Part shown: piece after piece, positions 6,664 through 11,579 of the stretch
How positions within the stretch are numbered: position 1 is the first letter of the stretch
Layout of the letters: each line of letters begins with the position of its first letter
Assembly (NCBI GenBank): GCA_913052275.1
Contig: CAJXDX010000046.1
Coordinates: 1-11,579, forward strand
DNA from: an uncultured Pseudomonadota bacterium
GTDB taxonomy: Bacteria > SAR324 > NAC60-12
Length of the DNA stretch: 11,579 bases
Direction: 5' to 3'
Notes under the pieces: model-generated
Seen by the model: the letters and a program-made list of their open reading frames with translations, nothing else
What the model was told of the DNA's origin: nothing
Databases searched by the model: none
Program-made: the position numbers and the translations under genes

Positions 6664-7881
6664 ATGACATTCCCAATGCTAGTAATTCCCGATACACTTG
6701 CAGCCGGTCCGGGTCCCGGCAATACAGACCCACGTGTGCTGGAACGTTTATATCTGACTGGAGTTGCCGATCACATGCAGAAGGATGTGATCCGTGGAAT
6801 GATGGAAGCCAAAGCAATGCTGCGTGAAGTTTTCGGAACGAAGAATGTCCACACTTTTGGTGTTGCCGGTACTGGTTTCAGCGGTCTGGACTGCATCCTC
6901 AGCATGATTCATCCAGGTGATAATGTGGTGGTTTTTGTGAATGGAACTTTCAGCGGTATAGATGGTCTGACCATCCGTATGAAAGCCTCCACAGAAGAAG
7001 AACTGGCTTCAGATTCCTTGAATCCTAAACCCGCAAACGTCAAAATAGTCGAAGTACCGCATGGACAGTCTGTCACTGGCGAGATAATCGAGAAAGCACT
7101 GGCAGAACATAAGCCGATGTGGGCATTTATGGCACATTGGGAAACCGGAAGCGGAAGAATTAATGATATTCAGGGTTTTAACGACGCTTGCCAAAAGCAT
7201 GGAGTAATGGGAATGGTAGATGCCGTCTCCAGTCTTGGTATTGAGTATTTTGACATAGACGACTATCCGGCTGTGGTTGCCTGGTCTTCATGTCCTCAGA
7301 AAGGAATTCTTTGCCTGCCTTTGACTTATGCACCGGTAAGTTTCAGGGATGAGGCCATAGAGGTTGTAAAAAAGAGAGGATGCCGGACTTACGGTCACCA
7401 TCCTGTTCTTGAAGCAAGACACTGGGGGATAATTAATGGCAAAGATGGTGATCCAGCATACCACCGCACCCATTCCTGTTACTCAGTTGCTGCGTTTCAC
7501 GAGGCACTTAGAATTCTTCTGCAGCATGGAAGGGAGCAGAAGGCAGTCGATTATGCATACCATGAAAAAGCCTTGAGACTTGCTGTGGAGGCAATGGGGT
7601 GTGAGGTTACTTCAAACATGACAAGCCTGGTGGTGCTGAATCTTCCCGGAAAACTGGCAGGATTAGAGAAAGATTTAGTTGCTAAGTGCAGGGAGGAAAA
7701 TTTTGGAATTTGGACAACTTTGTCCTCTCCGATACAGGTTAGAATTGGCATTCTGAATCAATTAAACCAGGAAGCTATTGCAGATATTGCAGGTCGTTTT
7801 GCCGACGCAATGCTTAAAATGGGCGCCAGCTTCAACAAAGAAGAGGTGATGCAGGAATTGGCAGAATATTTTTCTTCCTGA
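6664..7881 (+). CDS. Class V PLP-dependent aminotransferase, serine/alanine-glyoxylate aminotransferase-like
   Basis: A fold-type I aminotransferase that in this context most likely transfers an amino group from serine (or another amino acid) to glyoxylate, yielding glycine and hydroxypyruvate. The 405-residue protein shows the family layout: N-terminal AAGPGPGNTDPRVLE (13-27), AGTGFSGLDCIL (68-79), the cofactor-contact segment AHWETGSG (157-164), D186 in VDAVSS for the pyridine nitrogen, and the Schiff-base lysine K213 in SSCPQKG. A late YHRTHSCYSVAAFHEALRILLQHG segment matches the substrate-binding region of the family. Several motifs depart from the commoner HNETATG and SGSQKG forms, so the exact substrates are uncertain; a ureidoglycine-, alanine- or aspartate-glyoxylate enzyme is also possible. 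AGGAG at 6653-6657 supports the ATG at 6664. It heads a probable operon with the dehydrogenase gene 31 bases downstream and is divergent from mcl. Confidence 0.8.
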   Translation: MTFPMLVIPDTLAAGPGPGNTDPRVLERLYLTGVADHMQKDVIRGMMEAKAMLREVFGTKNVHTFGVAGTGFSGLDCILSMIHPGDNVVVFVNGTFSGIDGLTIRMKASTEEELASDSLNPKPANVKIVEVPHGQSVTGEIIEKALAEHKPMWAFMAHWETGSGRINDIQGFNDACQKHGVMGMVDAVSSLGIEYFDIDDYPAVVAWSSCPQKGILCLPLTYAPVSFRDEAIEVVKKRGCRTYGHHPVLEARHWGIINGKDGDPAYHRTHSCYSVAAFHEALRILLQHGREQKAVDYAYHEKALRLAVEAMGCEVTSNMTSLVVLNLPGKLAGLEKDLVAKCREENFGIWTTLSSPIQVRIGILNQLNQEAIADIAGRFADAMLKMGASFNKEEVMQELAEYFSS

Positions 7882-7912
7882 ATATAGACTTCAATCTATT
7901 CTTTAAAAAAAG

Positions 7913-9418
7913 ATGACAAACATAGACGAATTTCAAACACAGGGAAAGGAAGGAAAAAAATTTACATCTTCCTCAGTTGCAAATACAAATACTCGAAAGG
8001 ACAACCCTGACCGAGCTTACAAAGTACTCGTTGCTGATTTAGTAGGTATGAAATTTGACCAGAACGGAAATCCTGATTTCAGTGAAGTGAGAGAATATAT
8101 TGAGGAAAAAGGCGGAGTATTCCATGAAGGATCGATTGATGAAGGTTCTGTGCTGGAAACAGGGAAAATTCATTTTTTCTACCAGCCAGATTTAAGCCGC
8201 ATCGATGAAATTTTGCCTCAAACAGATAAAGGTCAGTATGACGCGCTGATTGCTGCGGCAACATTTTTCCCTAAAGAATCTGTGTTTAATGAAGGTGGAG
8301 TTCGTATAGGTGCAGGGACAGGAAACATGGGCAGTGCATCATGGGGCGGCGGCGGCGGAGAAGGTGGTGTTTCACCATTGATGTACACACCTAGTTTTAA
8401 CAGTCGTGCCACTGCACACATGGTTTTTAAAGCCTTGTTGAAAACATCGCCTGATTTGGATGTTACCATGCTGCATCAGATGGTAATAGAGAAAAATTTT
8501 GATACAGGCAAACAGCTTAAAGAATTCCCAACAGAAAAAATCGAGAGGAAACGTATCGGGATTGTAGGATATGGCAACATAGGTAGAGAAGTAGCGAAAA
8601 TCGCGCAGGTGTTCAATATGAAAGTGGTGGTACACGAGGCTCTCCCTAATCATCAAAAATGGATTGAGTCAGAAGGATTCATTTACGCTCCTACAATTGA
8701 AGAAGCCGCAAAGGGATCTGACTTTATCAGTATTCACACCGGATTGGGAGCTCCCAATTTGAATACAGGTAAGTTTGCTAACGAAGGTATAATTGGCGAA
8801 AACGTACTTAACTTGCTTAATGACGGAGCTGTAGTAATAAACTATGATCGAGGAGAACTCATCGATGCCCAGGCTCTGGACAAGGCCCTTTCAAGTGGTA
8901 AAGTACGCTACGCCGCAATTGACGCAGATATATTTAAAAATCCTGACAATGGTGAAATCACTGGGCCGATGGCACCATACATTGAATTAGAAAAACATCA
9001 TTCAGGAAAAATGGAACTACTGCCCCACGCTGCCGCTGACACAGAACACATTTCACGAGTTGAAGGTGCAAAACAGGCCGTGGATCAGATCATTTCAGTA
9101 ATAAGGTTCAAAAAGGTAATTAACCTGAAAGGTGATTTGCCTGAAGGATACACTGATGAAGGGGCAACGACAGTTGATGGAGTTGGGAAAGTTACACCAA
9201 ATCGATTATTTGAACTGTTAAGAAATGACCATTTTCTGAAAAATATGCGCCAAATTGCCGAGGAGATAAATGCCATTTGGGGAGAATTAGAATCTACTCA
9301 GAATCCTGACCGAAGGAAGGAATTGATTGAACGTTATGGTTCAAAATTGATTCTGGCTTCCAATACATATGCGTCTTCGATGGAAAGTACCGGTCTCAAA
9401 GGGCCATATTCAGAATAG
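7913..9418 (+). CDS. D-3-phosphoglycerate dehydrogenase-like 2-hydroxyacid dehydrogenase (possible hydroxypyruvate reductase)
   Basis: An NAD-dependent D-isomer 2-hydroxyacid dehydrogenase. Given its neighbours it may reduce hydroxypyruvate to glycerate, or oxidise 3-phosphoglycerate toward serine. The protein has 501 residues, well over the roughly 315-410 of usual hydroxypyruvate reductases and short-form SerA. An N-terminal tail of about 35 residues precedes the substrate-domain start (YKVLVADLVG). Next come a Gly-rich stretch at 132-152 (GAGTGNMGS, then WGGGGGEGG), the Rossmann motif GIVGYGNIGREVAKIA (216-231), catalytic R313 in NYDRGELID and catalytic H372 in LLPHAAADT. Aligned by spacing from R313, the place of the usual catalytic Glu is taken by K342 (IDADIFKNP). 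The last 80-90 residues do not look like an ACT domain and I do not recognise them. There is no clear ribosome site before the ATG; the aminotransferase stop is 31 bases upstream, suggesting an operon. Confidence 0.8.
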   Translation: MTNIDEFQTQGKEGKKFTSSSVANTNTRKDNPDRAYKVLVADLVGMKFDQNGNPDFSEVREYIEEKGGVFHEGSIDEGSVLETGKIHFFYQPDLSRIDEILPQTDKGQYDALIAAATFFPKESVFNEGGVRIGAGTGNMGSASWGGGGGEGGVSPLMYTPSFNSRATAHMVFKALLKTSPDLDVTMLHQMVIEKNFDTGKQLKEFPTEKIERKRIGIVGYGNIGREVAKIAQVFNMKVVVHEALPNHQKWIESEGFIYAPTIEEAAKGSDFISIHTGLGAPNLNTGKFANEGIIGENVLNLLNDGAVVINYDRGELIDAQALDKALSSGKVRYAAIDADIFKNPDNGEITGPMAPYIELEKHHSGKMELLPHAAADTEHISRVEGAKQAVDQIISVIRFKKVINLKGDLPEGYTDEGATTVDGVGKVTPNRLFELLRNDHFLKNMRQIAEEINAIWGELESTQNPDRRKELIERYGSKLILASNTYASSMESTGLKGPYSE

Positions 9419-9435
9419 ATTCCTTTATCATTCTG
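9411..9435. terminator. Weak possible bidirectional terminator hairpin
   Basis: CAGAAT (9411-9416) and ATTCTG (9430-9435) form a 6-bp stem around a 13-base loop in the 18-base gap, and partly in the end of the dehydrogenase gene, where it converges with sohB. Only TTT follows on the + strand. It is the only candidate for ending transcription here, but it is weak. Confidence 0.25.
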
Positions 9436-9436
9436 T

Positions 9437-10573
9437 TTACCTGAAACGTTGCGACAGATCTTCTACTTCTTCACCAGTCCCGGGAATTCTTGAAGTCCTC
9501 CATTGCCTGAATAGCGAAGCTCCTCCTTCGATAAGTTTTTCCAGTCGATTCTGGTCAACTTCAGTTTTGATTTCAATCACTTCCCGCTCGTCAAGTTTAC
9601 TGCACAAATAGTCATCGCTGGTCATTATTTCATCTACAAGCCCCTTCTCTTTTGCCTGTGAGGCCAGCCAGTATTCACCGGTCGCAATTTCCTCGATGTC
9701 AACATCCGGCCTTCCTTCTTTTATCACTTTCTTAAAGGCATCATGAATTGCAGAGATATCATCCTGCACTTTCTGTTTACCTTCCTTGGTAACTTTTGAA
9801 AAAGGAGTCACGGTCCTTTTGTATTTTCCTGCAGTAAACAGGTGGTAGTCCACCTCATTTTTTTGCAGAACACGGTGGAAATTAGGTATGCCTGCAACAA
9901 CTCCGATTGACCCTATAATTGCAAATGGTGCGGCAATAATTTTATCTGCAACAGCAGCCATCATGTAACCGCCGCTGGCAGCAACTGTATCAACGCAGAC
10001 AACACAGCGCAGTCCTGCCTGTTTCAGCCTTTCCAGCTGTGAACTGGCTAATCCGTACTGTGGCACAGCACCTCCCGGACTGGTCAGGCGTATCACAATT
10101 TCGTCTGCTGGTTGGGCTATTTCAAGAAGAAATGAAATCTGATCCCTGAGATGTTCCACTTCCGCGGCCATAATGTTGCCGATAAATGTTAGCACATAAA
10201 CGCAGTTTGAATGCTGCTTGAGAACTTCCTTTGTTTTCAGGCCGCGCTCCAGTTTTTTCCGGATAGCTGTTACGGTTTTTTCACTCTTTTCCTTATTTTT
10301 TTGTTTTTCCTCCCTGTCTTCCTTTTTTTTAGCTTTTTTCAACAACTTGGTCGCATCTTTAGGCAAAAACTGTACAACATGAAGTTCATTTTCCAGGCGT
10401 CTAAAATCATTTTCAAACCGGTGATTCCAGTGTTTAAATGAAAGGTGCGGTTCCTTTTTGTGTCGCTTTCGCCTGAAAAAAATAAGTTTGATAACCAGGG
10501 CCAATCCTGCAAAGAGAAAGATAGCTACTCCCGCGTTATAAAATGACCAGTATTGTTCCATAAATTCATTCAT
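9437..10573 (-). CDS. sohB: SohB-like inner-membrane serine protease, peptidase family S49
   Basis: A membrane-anchored S49 (signal peptide peptidase A-like) protease, probably acting on periplasmic or membrane-embedded peptides. Numbered from the ATG at 10573 it has 378 residues: a membrane helix at about 10-33 (FYNAGVAIFLFAGLALVIKLIFF), a basic patch (RRKRHKK), a highly charged Lys/Glu-rich linker at about 77-115, then the S49 domain. Conserved elements include RLTSPGG (162-168), the nucleophile Ser200 in VAASGGYMMA, FAIIGSIGVVAGIPNF (217-232) and the general-base Lys252 in AGKYKRT. DIEEIATGEYWLASQAKEKGLVDEI near the C-terminus is typical of SohB. The frame stays open upstream to a TTG at 10606, but the ATG at 10573 gives the short N-terminus seen in E. 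coli SohB; an ATG at 10561 is a further option, and none has a Shine-Dalgarno sequence. The gene is convergent with the dehydrogenase gene and divergent from the MFS gene. Confidence 0.9.
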   Translation of the reverse strand: MNEFMEQYWSFYNAGVAIFLFAGLALVIKLIFFRRKRHKKEPHLSFKHWNHRFENDFRRLENELHVVQFLPKDATKLLKKAKKKEDREEKQKNKEKSEKTVTAIRKKLERGLKTKEVLKQHSNCVYVLTFIGNIMAAEVEHLRDQISFLLEIAQPADEIVIRLTSPGGAVPQYGLASSQLERLKQAGLRCVVCVDTVAASGGYMMAAVADKIIAAPFAIIGSIGVVAGIPNFHRVLQKNEVDYHLFTAGKYKRTVTPFSKVTKEGKQKVQDDISAIHDAFKKVIKEGRPDVDIEEIATGEYWLASQAKEKGLVDEIMTSDDYLCSKLDEREVIEIKTEVDQNRLEKLIEGGASLFRQWRTSRIPGTGEEVEDLSQRFR

Positions 10574-10608
10574 GCTGTTTAATCTATTTATTTCAATCTT
10601 ACTCAATT

Positions 10609-10633
10609 AGGAGGAATTAAGATGTTATGTTAG
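10609..10633 (+). promoter_or_regulatory. Strong Shine-Dalgarno plus three-codon ORF in the MFS gene leader
   Basis: AGGAGG (10609-10614) is followed after seven bases by ATG TTA TGT TAG (10622-10633), a complete M-L-C ORF. It is out of frame with the MFS gene, which begins 43 bases later and lacks its own Shine-Dalgarno sequence. It may be a regulatory minicistron or a chance match. No downstream in-frame start exists that would make it part of a longer gene. Confidence 0.25.
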
Positions 10634-10676
10634 AATAACCGCTCTTTAATTAAAACATATTTATTGAATAATCTTT

Positions 10677-11579
10677 ATGACAAGTTCTGAAACAAACATC
10701 TATATTTCAATTCTGCTGCTGAGCATCTGCTTTGCCCTGTCTGCGTCTACTGCCAGTCTCAGTGTTTCCGCATCTTCACTGGTTGGATTCCAGATTGCCA
10801 ACAACAAAGCATTGGCAACTTTACCACTTACTTTTCATCTGCTGGGAACCATGCTGGCTGGAATTCCTGCCTCACTGCTGATGAAGCGCATAGGGCGCCG
10901 TTACGGTTTTTTGATAGGCACAGGAATCGGTACATTTGGGGCGGCTTCTGCTTCACTTTCAATAATTTACTCCAGTTTTCCTTTGTTCTGCCTAAGTATA
11001 TTTTGCCTTGGTGTGCTGAACGGTTTTGCTCAGCTGTACCGCTTTACCGCGGTTGAAGTTTCAAGCATCGAATTCAGGACAAAAGCTGTTTCCTATGTGA
11101 TGCTTGGCGGTATAGCTGCAGGATTCATTGGTCCGGCAATTGCGGCAGAGGGGAAAGATTATTTTGAAAACGCACAGTTTGCGGGGAGCTACCTGTCTAT
11201 TATTTTGTTATATTTTTTCATAGTATTGATTTTAATGAGGATCAGGCTCCCACAGCCAAGTGTTGTGGAACATACCGGTGATGCGCGTCCTTTGACTGTA
11301 ATTTTAAGGCAGCCAAAATTTATAGTTTCAGTGCTTTCAGCAATGATAGGCTATGGAGTAATGGCAATGATAATGACCGCAACTCCGCTTGCCATGACAA
11401 AAGGAAGCGGTTATCCATTCAGTGACGCGGCCTTTGTTATCCAATGGCATGCTCTGGGTATGTTTGCACCTTCTTTTATTACTGGCTCATTGATCAAGCG
11501 TTTCGGATCAGTTCAAATTATTTTTACAGGAATTTTGCTTAATTTTATTTGCATTGCAATCAATATTTCCGGGACAGAA
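10677..11579 (+). CDS. Major facilitator superfamily transporter, 3' end outside the window
   Basis: A secondary transporter of the inner membrane; its substrate cannot be read from the sequence. The frame is open from the ATG at 10677 through the last base, giving 301 residues without a stop, so roughly three quarters of a standard 12-helix protein of about 400 residues is present. Hydrophobic segments lie near residues 8-28, 47-67, 77-98, 101-121, 138-158, 170-187, 213-240, 252-272 and 279-297. Between helices 2 and 3 is the MFS motif A relative LLMKRIGRRYGFLIG (67-81), and a second-half copy appears as SLIKRFGS (271-278), as expected from the internal duplication. The charged cytoplasmic linker between the two halves is at about 188-212. 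An upstream in-frame TGA at 10665-10667 limits the start. It is divergent from sohB and may share promoter DNA with it. Confidence 0.85.
   Translation, partial: MTSSETNIYISILLLSICFALSASTASLSVSASSLVGFQIANNKALATLPLTFHLLGTMLAGIPASLLMKRIGRRYGFLIGTGIGTFGAASASLSIIYSSFPLFCLSIFCLGVLNGFAQLYRFTAVEVSSIEFRTKAVSYVMLGGIAAGFIGPAIAAEGKDYFENAQFAGSYLSIILLYFFIVLILMRIRLPQPSVVEHTGDARPLTVILRQPKFIVSVLSAMIGYGVMAMIMTATPLAMTKGSGYPFSDAAFVIQWHALGMFAPSFITGSLIKRFGSVQIIFTGILLNFICIAINISGTE

Noticed and set aside
7884..7899. Small hairpin ATAGA/TCTAT between the aminotransferase and dehydrogenase genes
   Set aside because: Only five AT-rich pairs and no T-tract after it; too weak to call a terminator or regulator in a 31-base operonic gap.
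8345..8366. GGC-repeat run coding WGGGGGEGG in the dehydrogenase as a possible simple repeat or frameshift
   Set aside because: The frame reads through cleanly and the surrounding GAGTGNMGS and SPLMYTP segments look like a genuine Gly-rich loop of this protein family.
10574..10606. Upstream TTG start for the sohB-like gene
   Set aside because: It would add 11 residues (MSKIEINRLNS) with no Shine-Dalgarno support, while the ATG at 10573 gives the short N-terminus before the membrane helix that is usual for SohB.

Overview
The window (about 11.6 kb, moderately AT-rich) reads as a chromosomal segment of a proteobacterium. Protein-level resemblance supports this: an AglE/F/G/A alpha-glucoside set of the kind known from alphaproteobacteria such as Sinorhizobium, a malyl-CoA lyase close to the methylotroph MclA type, and a SohB-type S49 peptidase typical of proteobacteria. 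A marine, mixotrophic lineage (for example SAR324 or SAR116-like) would fit, but that is a guess. I see no RNA gene, mobile element, CRISPR array or phage gene.

Region 1 (1-5375, all + strand) is an alpha-glucoside uptake and hydrolysis cluster: periplasmic binding protein (aglE), two membrane permeases (aglF and aglG, overlapping by ATGA) and a GH13 alpha-glucosidase (aglA). The aglE-aglF gap holds a clear intrinsic terminator between two other inverted repeats. This is the classic arrangement for making much more binding protein than permease. No ATPase gene (aglK) follows aglA, so the ATPase must lie outside the window.

Region 2 (5495-9418) is a glyoxylate/serine-type module. A malyl-CoA lyase gene on the - strand is divergent from a two-gene + strand unit encoding a class V (serine/alanine-glyoxylate-like) aminotransferase and a long D-3-phosphoglycerate dehydrogenase-like 2-hydroxyacid dehydrogenase. 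Together they could release glyoxylate from malyl-CoA, aminate it to glycine at the expense of serine, and reduce the resulting hydroxypyruvate to glycerate, which are three steps of the serine cycle. Both the aminotransferase and the dehydrogenase depart from textbook active-site motifs, so their substrates are not settled. The 218-base divergent promoter region carries an 11-bp AT-rich inverted repeat.

Region 3 (9437-11579) holds a - strand sohB-like membrane peptidase gene, convergent with the dehydrogenase. Divergent from it is an MFS transporter gene that runs off the right edge. A strong Shine-Dalgarno sequence followed by a three-codon ORF lies in the short leader before the MFS gene.
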